A DNA stretch of 64,000 nucleotides from an uncultured Paracoccaceae bacterium (GTDB lineage Bacteria; Pseudomonadota; Alphaproteobacteria; Rhodobacterales; Rhodobacteraceae), in assembly GCA_947489445.1 (NCBI GenBank), contig CANLDN010000006.1, positions 62,001 through 126,000 on the forward strand, in the 5' to 3' direction. The translations under genes and the position numbers were made by a program. Position 1 is the stretch's first letter. Each line of letters begins with the position of its first letter. The notes below the pieces were generated by a model that saw only the letters and a program-made list of their open reading frames with translations, did not search any database and had not been told where the DNA came from. Of the stretch, positions 26,632 through 35,367 are shown one piece after another.

Positions 26632-27084
26632 ATGGCCGAAATCCTGACAAAGTCGCGGGCGCGCAATATTTTCTACGGAGGATCGATATTCTTCGTCGTG
26701 ATCTTTATTGCGATGACCGTGCACAGCCACCGCTATGTGGTGAACATATCCACAGCAGGTATGCCCCTGACCGAAGAGGTCGCGATGGGCAAACGCGTCT
26801 GGGAACGCCATTCCTGCATCAACTGCCACACGCTGCATGGCGAAGGTGCCTATTTCGCACCCGAAGTCGGCAACGTCATGACACGTTGGGGCGTTCAGGA
26901 CGATCCGGAAGCCGCATTCGAAGTGCTGCAAGGATGGATGCAAAGCCAGCCTAGCCGGATCGAGGGCCGCCGCCAGATGCCGTATTTCGAAATTTCTGAT
27001 GAAGAAATGCGCGGGCTGGCCGAATTTCTGCGTTGGGCAGATCAAACCGACACGCAGGGCTGGCCGCCCAATGATGCGGGATAA
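26632..27084 (+). CDS. norC: Nitric oxide reductase cytochrome c subunit
   Basis: This 150-residue protein has a single N-terminal membrane anchor (about residues 15-32) and one haem c site, CINCH at residues 62-66, with a likely axial Met in 'GRRQMPYFEIS'. It passes electrons to NorB in the cytoplasmic-membrane nitric oxide reductase. It is the first gene of norCBQD and starts 64 bases after an NnrR-type box. Confidence 0.97.
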   Translation: MAEILTKSRARNIFYGGSIFFVVIFIAMTVHSHRYVVNISTAGMPLTEEVAMGKRVWERHSCINCHTLHGEGAYFAPEVGNVMTRWGVQDDPEAAFEVLQGWMQSQPSRIEGRRQMPYFEISDEEMRGLAEFLRWADQTDTQGWPPNDAG

Positions 27085-27096
27085 CGGAGAGAATTC

Positions 27097-28443
27097 ATGA
27101 AGTATCAATCTCAGAAAGTCGCACTCGCCTATATCGTCTGCGCATTGGCCCTGTTCGGTGTTCAGGTGCTGGGCGGCCTGTTGGCTGGGTGGGTCTATGT
27201 CTCGCCAAATTTCCTATCTGAAATCCTGCCGTTCAACATCATTCGGATGATCCATACCAACGCGCTGATCGTCTGGCTGCTTCTGGGCTTCTTCGGGGCC
27301 GCCTATTTCCTCGTACCCGAGGAATCCGAACGCGAGCTCTATTCGGTCAAACTCGCCTACATCCAGTTGGCCCTTCTGATGGTGGGCACGCTGGGGGCTG
27401 TGGGCAGCTATCTCGTCGGTATCCACGGCGGGCGCGAATTCCTCGAACAACCCTTGTGGGTCAAGATCGGCATTCTTGTCGCCGCGCTGATCTTTCTGTT
27501 CAACATCTCGATGACCGTTCTGGCAGGCAGGAAAACCGCCATTACCAACGTGCTGCTGATGGGCTTGTGGCTGCTGTCTCTGCTCTGGGTCTTTGCCTTC
27601 ATCAATCCCGAAAACCTGTCGCTGGACAAAATGTACTGGTGGTTCGTCGTCCATTTGTGGGTCGAAGCGACATGGGAATTGGTTATGGCCGCAATCCTTG
27701 CATTCCTGCTGCTCAAGATGACCGGCGTTGACCGCGAGATCGTTGAAAAATGGCTTTATGTCATTGTCGCCACCGCCCTGTTTTCCGGCATCCTTGGCAC
27801 CGGGCACCACTTCTATTGGATTGGCCTGCCGGGCTACTGGCAGTGGGTCGGGTCGATCTTTTCCACGTTTGAAGTCATCCCGTTCTTCCTGATGATGTCC
27901 TTTGCCTTCGTGATGGTCTGGAAGGGCCGCAAGAACCACCCCAACAAGGCCGCACTTCTGTGGTCGCTCGGGTCCAGCACCGTGGCCTTCTTCGGCGCTG
28001 GCGTCTGGGGTTTCCTGCACACCCTACATGGCGTGAACTTCTACAGCCACGGCACGCAGATCACCGCAGCACATGGGCACCTGGCCTTCTATGGGGCGTA
28101 TGTGGCGCTGAACCTCGCCATCTTCACCTACGCAATGCCGATGCTGCGGGGGCGGGAACCCTATAATCAGGTGCTCAACATGGCCAGCTTCTGGCTGATG
28201 ACCGGCGGCATGGCCTTCATGACCTTCGTGCTGACCTTCGCCGGCACGATCCAGACGCATATGCAGCGGGTGCTGGGGGACTACTACATGACCGTGCAGG
28301 ACGATCTGGCGATCTTCTACCTGATGCGCTTTGGCGCAGGCGCGGCGGTTGTGATCGGGGCGCTCTTGTTCATCTATTCGCTGCTGGTTGTGCGCAAGAC
28401 GGAAATCATAGCGCCCGGCCCCAACGTTGTGCCGGGGGAATAG
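27097..28443 (+). CDS. norB: Nitric oxide reductase cytochrome b subunit
   Basis: This 448-residue polytopic protein is the catalytic subunit that reduces NO to N2O. Haem and non-haem iron ligands are visible: 'IIRMIHTNALIVWLL' (His), 'VVHLWVEATWE' (His and Glu), 'GTGHHFYWIG' (His pair) and 'AAHGHLAFYGAY' (His). It starts 12 bases after norC behind GGAGAG. Length and helix number are normal for the cytochrome-c-linked NorB type. Confidence 0.97.
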   Translation: MKYQSQKVALAYIVCALALFGVQVLGGLLAGWVYVSPNFLSEILPFNIIRMIHTNALIVWLLLGFFGAAYFLVPEESERELYSVKLAYIQLALLMVGTLGAVGSYLVGIHGGREFLEQPLWVKIGILVAALIFLFNISMTVLAGRKTAITNVLLMGLWLLSLLWVFAFINPENLSLDKMYWWFVVHLWVEATWELVMAAILAFLLLKMTGVDREIVEKWLYVIVATALFSGILGTGHHFYWIGLPGYWQWVGSIFSTFEVIPFFLMMSFAFVMVWKGRKNHPNKAALLWSLGSSTVAFFGAGVWGFLHTLHGVNFYSHGTQITAAHGHLAFYGAYVALNLAIFTYAMPMLRGREPYNQVLNMASFWLMTGGMAFMTFVLTFAGTIQTHMQRVLGDYYMTVQDDLAIFYLMRFGAGAAVVIGALLFIYSLLVVRKTEIIAPGPNVVPGE

Positions 28444-28446
28444 GCC

Positions 28447-29241
28447 ATGAATATGCAATCAACCTTGCAGGTCCCGTTCTATCAGGAAACAGCGCGTGAA
28501 TGCGCGCTGTTTCAGACCGCCCACGACAACGGTCTGCCCCTGCTCCTGAAGGGGACAACCGGCTGCGGCAAAACCCGCTTTGTCGAACACATGGCGGCAC
28601 GTCTGCGCAAGCCGCTCCATACTGTCGCGTGTCATGATGATCTGTCAGCCGCCGATCTGATCGGGCGCTATCTGCTCAAGGGCGGAGAGACGGTCTGGGT
28701 CGACGGCCCGCTCACCCGGGCGGTCCGCGAAGGCGGCATCTGCTATCTGGACGAAGTGATCGAGGCCCGCAAGGACGTGACCGTCGTCCTGCACCCGCTG
28801 ACCGATAACCGGCGCACCCTGATGATCGACCGAACTGGGGAAGAGCTAGCAGCACCCCCAGGCTTCATGCTGGTCGCTTCTTACAACCCCGGCTATCAAA
28901 ACGTGCTGAAGCGTTTGAAGCCATCGACCCGGCAGCGGTTCCTGTCTATGGCCTTCGACTTCCCCAAACCGGACATAGAAATCGCCGTTGTCGCGCAGGA
29001 AAGCGGGCTGGACCCGGCTCGTGTCACGCCACTTGTGCGGCTCGCCGGACATATCCGCGCGCTCTCCGGTATGGATCTGGAGGAAGGCGTCTCAACCCGC
29101 CTGTTGATCTATGCAGCAAGCCTGATGGCGGGCGATATGGGTGTCGAACAGGCACTTGAGGCCGCAATCATCGAACCGCTGACCGACGAACCGGACGTCA
29201 AACAGGCCCTGCGCGACCTGATCACGACCATCTACGGATAG
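28447..29241 (+). CDS. norQ: NorQ, AAA+ ATPase for nitric oxide reductase activation
   Basis: The 264-residue protein belongs to the CbbQ/NirQ/NorQ family of MoxR-like ATPases, with Walker A 'GTTGCGKTRF' (about residues 37-46) and Walker B 'GICYLDEVIEAR'. Together with NorD it is needed to assemble active NorBC, probably by inserting the non-haem iron. It begins three bases after norB and is followed five bases later by norD. Confidence 0.95.
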   Translation: MNMQSTLQVPFYQETARECALFQTAHDNGLPLLLKGTTGCGKTRFVEHMAARLRKPLHTVACHDDLSAADLIGRYLLKGGETVWVDGPLTRAVREGGICYLDEVIEARKDVTVVLHPLTDNRRTLMIDRTGEELAAPPGFMLVASYNPGYQNVLKRLKPSTRQRFLSMAFDFPKPDIEIAVVAQESGLDPARVTPLVRLAGHIRALSGMDLEEGVSTRLLIYAASLMAGDMGVEQALEAAIIEPLTDEPDVKQALRDLITTIYG

Positions 29242-29245
29242 CCCC

Positions 29246-31063
29246 ATGAAACTGCGCGACCTCATGGAACCCGAAGAGACCGTGGGTAATATCTGGCATG
29301 ACATGGCCAGCCAGATGGGGGCAGAGGTCAGCTACCCCGATGCCGCCTGCGAAATGCACAGCCTGCGGACCAGCCTGTCGGTCCTGTTCCGCGCCCTTGG
29401 TGGTGCCGCCGGGGTTGAGATCACCGAAGCCCCCGCGACGCTTGTCCAGCACCGCCGGTCGATGAAACAAAAACTCGCCGCCGAACGAGCGCATGAATGG
29501 GTGGCCACCTTTGATTGGGAAAGTTTGAGGTTACCCCCTGTGATTGCCAGCTTTCCGGACCCAAAATTGAACCGGGATGCCTATCTGTGGCTGGTCGCGA
29601 TCGCAGCGGTCGCAAAACGACCCTTGGGCGACCTGCCGGGCGTTGGAACACTGGCAAACGACAAAACACAAATTCAGATGAACGGGCAAAGCGCAGAGCA
29701 AGCATATGCGCGCTGCGCCGGGCTGCGCCATAGCTTCGACCGCATGACCGAACTCTTAGCCGGAACAATACCCACAGTTGCGTCGCTAGGCACCACAACC
29801 CACAACTACCAGCCCTTCGCGATGGTGCCGGTCTGGGTGCGGTTTACCGCTCCCGGAACCACGGGTCAGGCCGCAGAGGAACAGGTCGAAGCATTCAGCC
29901 CGACCCCCGCCGCGGCATACACGAACCGTAAGCTGGGCGAACGCAAGGATCAGGACCAGACCCGGCGCAAGGACAGCTTCATCATTCATCGGTTTGAATC
30001 CATCCTGTCCTGGGTCGAATCCATGAACATCAACCGCAGCGTCAATGATGACGATGAAAATGCCCAAAAGGCGGCAGACGATCAGGACATCATCACCTTG
30101 TCAAAACACGACCGGCGCACAGCGACGCGGTTGCGCCTGCACCTTGATCTGTCCCCGGCTGATGCGGATCACGAAGCCCTCGCCGGCGAACATACCTATC
30201 CCGAATGGAACCACCGGACGCGCAGCTACATGGCCGATCACTGTCGTGTTCTGGACGCACCGGCCCAGCCCGATGTCAACCACCCGTTCCAGCCCGACGA
30301 CCGCCAAATCCGCGCGGTACGCCGCCAGTTCGAGGCATTGCGCCCGCGCCGCATTCTGCAACCCCGCCAGATCGATGGGGCAGAGCTTGATCTGGATGCG
30401 CTGATAAAGACCAAAGCGGACATCGCGGCGACAGGCCGGGGCAGTGACCGCATCTGGCAAAGTGCGCGCCAGACTGAACGCGACCTTGCAGTGGCGTTCC
30501 TTATCGACACGTCACGTTCCACCGAATGTGCAATCGGCGACACAAGCGTAATCGACATCGCGCGCAACGCCATGGCTGCACTGGCCACCGGCATTGATGT
30601 CGCGGGCGACCGGTTGGCAATTTGGGGGTTTTCATCGCTCCGGCGCGACCGGGTTTTTCTGACGCTGTGCAAGGATTTTAACGCCGCCATGGGTCCGGAC
30701 GTGATCGCCAATATCGGCGCGCTCAAACCCGGACACTACACCCGACTTGGGGCCGCGATCCGGCATGTCAGCGCGCAACTGGCTGATGAATCTGCTACGC
30801 GCAAACTGCTGATCGTCCTGACAGATGGCAAGCCCAATGACCTTGATCATTACGAAGGCCAGCACGGCATCGAAGACAGCCATATGGCCGTGGGCGAAGC
30901 AAGGCGATTAGGGCAAAGCCTGTATGGCATCATCATCGACGAAGACGGGCAGGATTGGTTCGCACGCATCTTCGGGCGCGGCGGCTTTTCTCTGCTGCCC
31001 AATCCCACGCGATTGATCCGTGTTTTGCCCGACATCTACCGAACGCTGACACAGGAGAACTGA
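29246..31063 (+). CDS. norD: NorD, von Willebrand factor A-domain protein for nitric oxide reductase activation
   Basis: The 605-residue protein carries a C-terminal VWA domain with a MIDAS motif ('VAFLIDTSRSTE', near residue 415) and 'LLIVLTDGKPND'. The middle contains an acidic stretch ('NDDDENAQKAADDQD') typical of NorD/CbbO-like partners of MoxR ATPases. It works with NorQ to mature NorBC. It follows norQ by four bases and precedes two tiny membrane-protein genes. Confidence 0.95.
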   Translation: MKLRDLMEPEETVGNIWHDMASQMGAEVSYPDAACEMHSLRTSLSVLFRALGGAAGVEITEAPATLVQHRRSMKQKLAAERAHEWVATFDWESLRLPPVIASFPDPKLNRDAYLWLVAIAAVAKRPLGDLPGVGTLANDKTQIQMNGQSAEQAYARCAGLRHSFDRMTELLAGTIPTVASLGTTTHNYQPFAMVPVWVRFTAPGTTGQAAEEQVEAFSPTPAAAYTNRKLGERKDQDQTRRKDSFIIHRFESILSWVESMNINRSVNDDDENAQKAADDQDIITLSKHDRRTATRLRLHLDLSPADADHEALAGEHTYPEWNHRTRSYMADHCRVLDAPAQPDVNHPFQPDDRQIRAVRRQFEALRPRRILQPRQIDGAELDLDALIKTKADIAATGRGSDRIWQSARQTERDLAVAFLIDTSRSTECAIGDTSVIDIARNAMAALATGIDVAGDRLAIWGFSSLRRDRVFLTLCKDFNAAMGPDVIANIGALKPGHYTRLGAAIRHVSAQLADESATRKLLIVLTDGKPNDLDHYEGQHGIEDSHMAVGEARRLGQSLYGIIIDEDGQDWFARIFGRGGFSLLPNPTRLIRVLPDIYRTLTQEN

Positions 31064-31064
31064 C

Positions 31065-31238
31065 ATGCGATTTCTAACGCTCATCGCCATTTTTGTGGCT
31101 TCAGGCGTCCATGCCAAAGGCCTTGATCGCCCGATCCCGCAAGCGCAATCGGCAACGGCAGAATTCTGGTTCGGACTGGCCTGCATTTCGCTGGTTGCGG
31201 CGCTGGTCGCCGTCCAGCAATTGGTTTCCCGCCGATGA
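31065..31238 (+). CDS. Small membrane protein downstream of norD
   Basis: This 57-residue ORF starts one base after norD behind AGGAGAA. Its N-terminal hydrophobic stretch ('MRFLTLIAIFVASGVHA') looks like a signal sequence or helix, and a second helix ('FGLACISLVAALVAVQQL') ends in a basic tail. Its stop overlaps the next gene's ATG (ATGA). The spacing, Shine-Dalgarno and overlap make it credible despite its size. In Paracoccus, norE and norF follow norD; this protein is too short for NorE and I cannot confirm homology to NorF. Confidence 0.75.
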   Translation: MRFLTLIAIFVASGVHAKGLDRPIPQAQSATAEFWFGLACISLVAALVAVQQLVSRR

Positions 31239-31474
31239 TGCAATCCGGTTGGACCAAGGGGCAAATTACACTGGTACTTTATCCATTTGGGGCGGGTGCC
31301 ATGGCCGTAAATGTCTTTTTTGCCTCGCTCATCTGGAGTTGGGCCGGACTGCCTGTGCTGACAACCTGGTGGTCGATCCTGATCGGGGCTGTGATCGGCT
31401 TGCCGGTGACATACGTTTTTTCGGGCCATATCCGCCGATTGATGGATCATGCAGATAAAAGCGACGTAGATTGA
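31235..31474 (+). CDS. Small two-helix membrane protein, end of nor operon
   Basis: The 79-residue product has two hydrophobic helices ('ITLVLYPFGAGAMAVNVFF' and 'WWSILIGAVIGLPVTYVF') and a charged C-terminal tail. It starts in an ATGA overlap with the preceding small gene; a second ATG follows directly. It is about the size of NorF, but I see no diagnostic motif, so I only call it a nor-associated small membrane protein. Confidence 0.78.
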   Translation: MMQSGWTKGQITLVLYPFGAGAMAVNVFFASLIWSWAGLPVLTTWWSILIGAVIGLPVTYVFSGHIRRLMDHADKSDVD

Positions 31475-31553
31475 TCGGTGGCAAACATGTCTGGATCAGC
31501 AAATGGTGAGCCAATAGCAGCATCGCTGGCCGCCCGACCAAAACCTGTACCAA

Positions 31554-31572
31554 TCAGGTAGGGATTACCTGA
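31554..31572. promoter_or_regulatory. Inverted repeat upstream of the clan-CD-like gene
   Basis: TCAGGTAGGGATTACCTGA has perfect seven-base arms around a five-base centre. A third copy of one arm (TAACCTGA) is at 31596-31603, 31 bases from the second arm. The site is 84 bases before the next ATG in an otherwise empty 181-base region, so a transcription-factor operator is likely. The regulator is unknown. Confidence 0.5.
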
Positions 31573-31655
31573 CTACTGCTGCGGGTGGTTTCGGATAACC
31601 TGAATTTGTTCATTTAGAGCATTTTTTTTAAGTACGAATTTTGAAAGGAACTATT

Positions 31656-32348
31656 ATGGCACGACGCATGGGCTCGTGGTGGATTAAGGACGGCCTGGAT
31701 GGCCGTCGTATCGAAGCGCAAAGCTTTGCCTCCACCTTCGATTTGCTGTCTGGATTTACGTGGTCGCAAGACCATGGCGACAGCGCCGTTCTGGAAAAAG
31801 ACTTTGTCGTCACAAGCAATTATAGCGAGAAGACAGAGCAGGTGGACTGCCTGATGATGTCGTCGCATGGCTGGCCTAACGGGTTTTCCGTCTGGGACGG
31901 TTCAGTGACCACGACTGACAATGTCGCGTTTGGCATCGGCGATCTTGAGGTATGGGCCAGCCATGCCTGCCAAGTGCTGCGCCACGACAGCAACAATGCA
32001 GTATGGCGCTGGATCGGCGCGTTTGAGCGGCTTCACTACATGTGTGGTTTCCACACAAACTCCTATTCAGGTGGCGGGCGCGACAAACGCGGTCAATGGT
32101 TTGCATGGTATGGCGGCGTTGGCGCCGGGCTGTTGTGGGGGCTGGCACCACATGACACGATCCGCACAGCCTGGAAGAAAGCCAACCGGATGGTCGAAGG
32201 CTCAAACGTCGAATGGGCGTATCTGCGGACATCAGGCGACAATTCCGCAGGGAATTTCGTCAGCACCTATAACGAGAAATTCACGGCAAGTGAGCCTTCA
32301 GATCCCGTCAGTAACCGGACGTTTTTCTGGGCACGCGGCACCTGCTGA
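31656..32348 (+). CDS. Unknown protein with clan-CD-peptidase-like His-Gly / Ala-Cys motifs (possibly DUF6345)
   Basis: This 230-residue cytoplasmic-looking protein contains 'VDCLMMSSHGWPNGF' (His71-Gly72 after a hydrophobic strand) and 'LEVWASHACQVL' (Ala104-Cys105 after another hydrophobic strand). A hydrophobic strand-His-Gly, spacer, strand-Ala-Cys arrangement is the signature of clan CD cysteine peptidases (caspases, gingipains, legumains). From memory it may belong to DUF6345. I chose ATG 31656 with AAAGGA upstream. The next gene starts 12 bases after its stop, so the two form a cassette. Protease activity is inference only. Confidence 0.7.
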   Translation: MARRMGSWWIKDGLDGRRIEAQSFASTFDLLSGFTWSQDHGDSAVLEKDFVVTSNYSEKTEQVDCLMMSSHGWPNGFSVWDGSVTTTDNVAFGIGDLEVWASHACQVLRHDSNNAVWRWIGAFERLHYMCGFHTNSYSGGGRDKRGQWFAWYGGVGAGLLWGLAPHDTIRTAWKKANRMVEGSNVEWAYLRTSGDNSAGNFVSTYNEKFTASEPSDPVSNRTFFWARGTC

Positions 32349-32360
32349 GGAGTAAAGATT

Positions 32361-33299
32361 ATGACATTGAACATCAAAGATATTCGTTTTGAGACCGACT
32401 TGCCGAAGATCCCCGAAATCGCCCCTGTGCTACGTTGCGAGGCCCCTCGTTTTCAGGACCGTGCCGAAGGCTTCAAGGCGTTGGCAGAGCGTTTGCAATT
32501 GGGCAGACTACGAGAACTGGAATCCGAATTTGGGCGCATGTTGGCATCCGAAGTCGGGGCGGTGGAGTATTTTGCGGCTTCCGGTGCAATCTGGGCGGCG
32601 AATGCCGTCTTTGACGCAAAGGCAGAAGACGAGTTCTTGAAGTGGGACGATCTTCGCGAAAGCGAAGACGCCGATGGGTTGGCTGTATTTGGTCTGAGTG
32701 GTCGCACTTTGGAAAATGCCCTTGGGTTGGCCTCAGAACTTATTGATATCGGTGGTTTCGACATGAAACATGCCACCAGACCCCAGGTGAAGCTCATGCA
32801 AGTGGCCGAAGCCAATGAAGATGGCAAAACACTCCGTCAAGGTGCGGGAGAGGCCACTGTTACCTTCGGCTATGCGATCGATGATCTGCCCGTGATTGGT
32901 GCGGGTGGTAAAACGCTGATCGATATCATTCCGGTGGATGGCGAACTTGTTCCAACCGGTGCCGTGAATGTCTGGCGCACGCCGCAGGCGAAGGGTGAGG
33001 TCAAGATCGGTGGAACGGAGGCTGCACTTGCCGCCGGGCTTCTTGAAGATCCTGATCTTAACATTGCTGCAAAGAAGGGCGCGAAGATCACGATCCAAAA
33101 GGCACGTCTGGGTCTGATGGCGATGCCAGCGGCAATTCACCAAAGTGTCTTGTTCCCCGCGCTCGAATACGAGGCCCGCGTCGATATGCGTGAGAAAGAA
33201 GAGCACTACTTCATCGGTCGTGTCGCGCCCGTGGCTACGCCGAAAGCCTATGAGCAGGCTGGGATCGTTTCATCCCATTTAGGCCTTGGCATGGGGTAA
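32361..33299 (+). CDS. Unknown protein, partner of the clan-CD-like protein
   Basis: I do not recognise this 312-residue protein. It has no signal peptide or membrane helix. It is acidic in the first half with long helical-looking stretches ('RFQDRAEGFKALAERLQLG', 'EDEFLKWDDLRESEDADG') and more beta-like in the second half ('TVTFGYAIDDLPVIGAGG'). A strong GAGGAG precedes the ATG, and it starts 12 bases after the clan-CD-like gene, which implies co-expression. It could be the substrate, inhibitor or partner of that protein. Confidence 0.8.
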   Translation: MTLNIKDIRFETDLPKIPEIAPVLRCEAPRFQDRAEGFKALAERLQLGRLRELESEFGRMLASEVGAVEYFAASGAIWAANAVFDAKAEDEFLKWDDLRESEDADGLAVFGLSGRTLENALGLASELIDIGGFDMKHATRPQVKLMQVAEANEDGKTLRQGAGEATVTFGYAIDDLPVIGAGGKTLIDIIPVDGELVPTGAVNVWRTPQAKGEVKIGGTEAALAAGLLEDPDLNIAAKKGAKITIQKARLGLMAMPAAIHQSVLFPALEYEARVDMREKEEHYFIGRVAPVATPKAYEQAGIVSSHLGLGMG

Positions 33300-33341
33300 A
33301 GAAACAGGTTGGCGGCCGTTTGGGCCGCTGACCATCATTGT

Positions 33342-33365
33342 ACGCCCGGTCGATTGGCCGGGCGT
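33342..33365 (+). terminator. Terminator-like hairpin after the two-gene cassette
   Basis: ACGCCCGG (33342-33349) and CCGGGCGT (33358-33365) form a perfect eight-pair stem with an eight-base loop, followed by a weak T-rich stretch (TACCCTTT). A smaller stem, GCGGCC/GGCCGC, lies just upstream at 33312-33328. They separate the cassette from the next gene. Confidence 0.6.
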
Positions 33366-33425
33366 TACCCTTTGCGCTCAATTGGGGTGTTGCGGCCAAC
33401 CCTGATCCCGCACTAGCGTACCCCC

Positions 33426-35333
33426 ATGAATTACGAAGACCTGCATTTGATTACGCATTGGGCCCAGGTGGTACAGCTGCGCGATGATGATCTGCTGACC
33501 TCGGCTGAGTTGGAACTGATTGAACGCGCGGGCCGGGGCGAGACGGCGCGGATTGGCCCGACCGTACCGAACCTCAAAAACCCTGCCATTCTGATCCGGG
33601 CGGCCTTGCTGCGCTACCTGATCCTTGGGGGCTGCAAGGATTTCCCTACCCAGCCGCAGGGTGTCACCGTGATGGGGGCGTGGATTTCCGGCACGCTTGA
33701 TCTGAGCTTTACCCAAGCACGCGGTCCGATTGACCTGTTCAATTGCTACATCGCAGAGCAGCCGCAAATGCTGCAGTTGCAGGCCGATGGGCTGGCGCTG
33801 GCGGGCAGTACGTTGCCCAAGGGACTGAATGCCGCGCGGTTGCAGATCAGCGGCAATGTTGCCCTGAATGGCGCGCGGATCGAGGGCAAAACCTCGCTTT
33901 CGGGGGGCGAGATCAAGGGGCATCTGGCGTGCAACAGAGCCAGCTTTCGCAATGCAGGCGGTTCTGCCCTGAAGGCGCAGGGGGTCAAGATCGCCAGCAG
34001 CGTGCATTTTGAGCAGACAACAGCAGAGGGGCTGGTCAGCTTGCTGGGGTCGCAGATTGGCGGGCAGTTGATTTGCATTGCGGCAGAGCTGCGCAACCCT
34101 GATGGGATCGCGCTGAACTGTCAAAGCACGCAGGTGCGGGGCGATGCCTTTCTGCGCGACAGTGTGACCGCGGGCGAGGTCAGCTTTCTTGGCGCAGAGA
34201 TCGGCGGCGTGTTTGATTGTGCCCATGCCAGCCTGCGCAACGGTGACGGCCCTGCGCTGAATGCGCAGCGGCTGGTGGTAAAGGAAGGGTTCATTTGGCG
34301 GCGCATCAAGAATGTCGCGGGGGCGGTTGATCTGACCTCTGCCCATGTGGGTGATCTGTGGGATGATCCCGAAAGCTGGGCCAAATGTGACCGCCTGTTT
34401 CTCAGCGGTTTTATTTATGACGTGCTGCATGGCGGCATCGACGTGGATGCCCGGTTGGCCTGGCTGCAAAAGGGGGCCGTGTCCCGCCGCGAATTTTACC
34501 CGCAACCTTACGAGCAATTGGCCAAGCTGTTGCGTGATACCGGCCATCGCACGGATGCTCGGGCCATTATGGTCGCCAAGGAAAAAGAACATCGCAAAGC
34601 ATCGCGCGCCCGCTGGCGGCGCGAAATGGACTGGCGGGATGCGTTGCGTCAGGCCAGTTTACTGACCGGTGACGACCGGGTCGCGGCGATTGCGCAGCTG
34701 ACCCTGCAACGCCCCAATGACGAACATCTGGCCCGGCTGCAATTGCTGCATGAAACACATGATGACATTGCCCCGCTGACCCTGCAATACGCCCAAAAGC
34801 AGTTCCGGGATGAGCAGCGCTGGCATAATATCCGCGCGCGCCTGCGCAACGCAGGGAGCGTGGTGGCGGATCGAGTTTTTGGCGTTGTCGTGGGCTATGG
34901 GCACAAGCCGGAGCGTAGTTTTTATATGCTGATGGCGCTGGTGTTGATCGGCTGGTTCTTGGCCGATCAAGCGTGGGAAGAGGGCGATTTCGCCCCAACC
35001 GCCGCCCCGGTGTTGATGTCGGCGGGCTGGCAGGTTCTGGCGACGGACGATGCGGTGCAGAACCCGGCCAAGGTCTGGTCCGATAAATATATCGCGGGCA
35101 CGGACCAATTCACCGCAGGCCGCGATTACGAAACCTTCAACGCAGTGTCCTATGCCATAGATCTGGTGGTTCCGATTGTGTCACTGGGGCAAGAGGCCGC
35201 CTGGGCACCATCCACCACACGCGGCCCATGGGGCTGGTGGCTGTGGTGGGCGCGCTGGTGGTTGATCATCTTTGGCTGGATTGTTACGGCAATTGGGGCG
35301 GCGGCTGTGACAGGCGTGATCCGGCGGGACTGA
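33426..35333 (+). CDS. Membrane protein with tandem 48-residue beta-helix-like repeats and C-terminal helices
   Basis: This 635-residue protein has three parts. Residues 157-301 hold three tandem 48-49-residue repeats starting S-(L/F)-(S/L)-G with a conserved Cys at repeat position 13 and 'xLRN/SFRN' near position 20; neighbouring sequence (about 85-156) is similar but looser, suggesting a right-handed beta-helix. Residues 340-480 are charged and helical. The C-terminus has helices near 500-518 ('FYMLMALVLIGWFLADQAW') and 600-632 (Trp-rich). The layout resembles a cytoplasmic solenoid on an ion-channel-like membrane module. Function unknown. Confidence 0.78.
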   Translation: MNYEDLHLITHWAQVVQLRDDDLLTSAELELIERAGRGETARIGPTVPNLKNPAILIRAALLRYLILGGCKDFPTQPQGVTVMGAWISGTLDLSFTQARGPIDLFNCYIAEQPQMLQLQADGLALAGSTLPKGLNAARLQISGNVALNGARIEGKTSLSGGEIKGHLACNRASFRNAGGSALKAQGVKIASSVHFEQTTAEGLVSLLGSQIGGQLICIAAELRNPDGIALNCQSTQVRGDAFLRDSVTAGEVSFLGAEIGGVFDCAHASLRNGDGPALNAQRLVVKEGFIWRRIKNVAGAVDLTSAHVGDLWDDPESWAKCDRLFLSGFIYDVLHGGIDVDARLAWLQKGAVSRREFYPQPYEQLAKLLRDTGHRTDARAIMVAKEKEHRKASRARWRREMDWRDALRQASLLTGDDRVAAIAQLTLQRPNDEHLARLQLLHETHDDIAPLTLQYAQKQFRDEQRWHNIRARLRNAGSVVADRVFGVVVGYGHKPERSFYMLMALVLIGWFLADQAWEEGDFAPTAAPVLMSAGWQVLATDDAVQNPAKVWSDKYIAGTDQFTAGRDYETFNAVSYAIDLVVPIVSLGQEAAWAPSTTRGPWGWWLWWARWWLIIFGWIVTAIGAAAVTGVIRRD

Positions 35334-35367
35334 TAAGCAATTTTTGGGACAGTAAAGGAATGACGCG

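Noticed and set aside
31554..31572. lux-type quorum-sensing box
   Set aside because: The arms resemble ACCTG-containing lux boxes only superficially, the spacing is odd and no luxR or luxI gene is nearby.
33378..34592. A 404-codon open frame on the minus strand
   Set aside because: It is antisense to the repeat-containing membrane protein. Its composition is a by-product of that gene's codon use.
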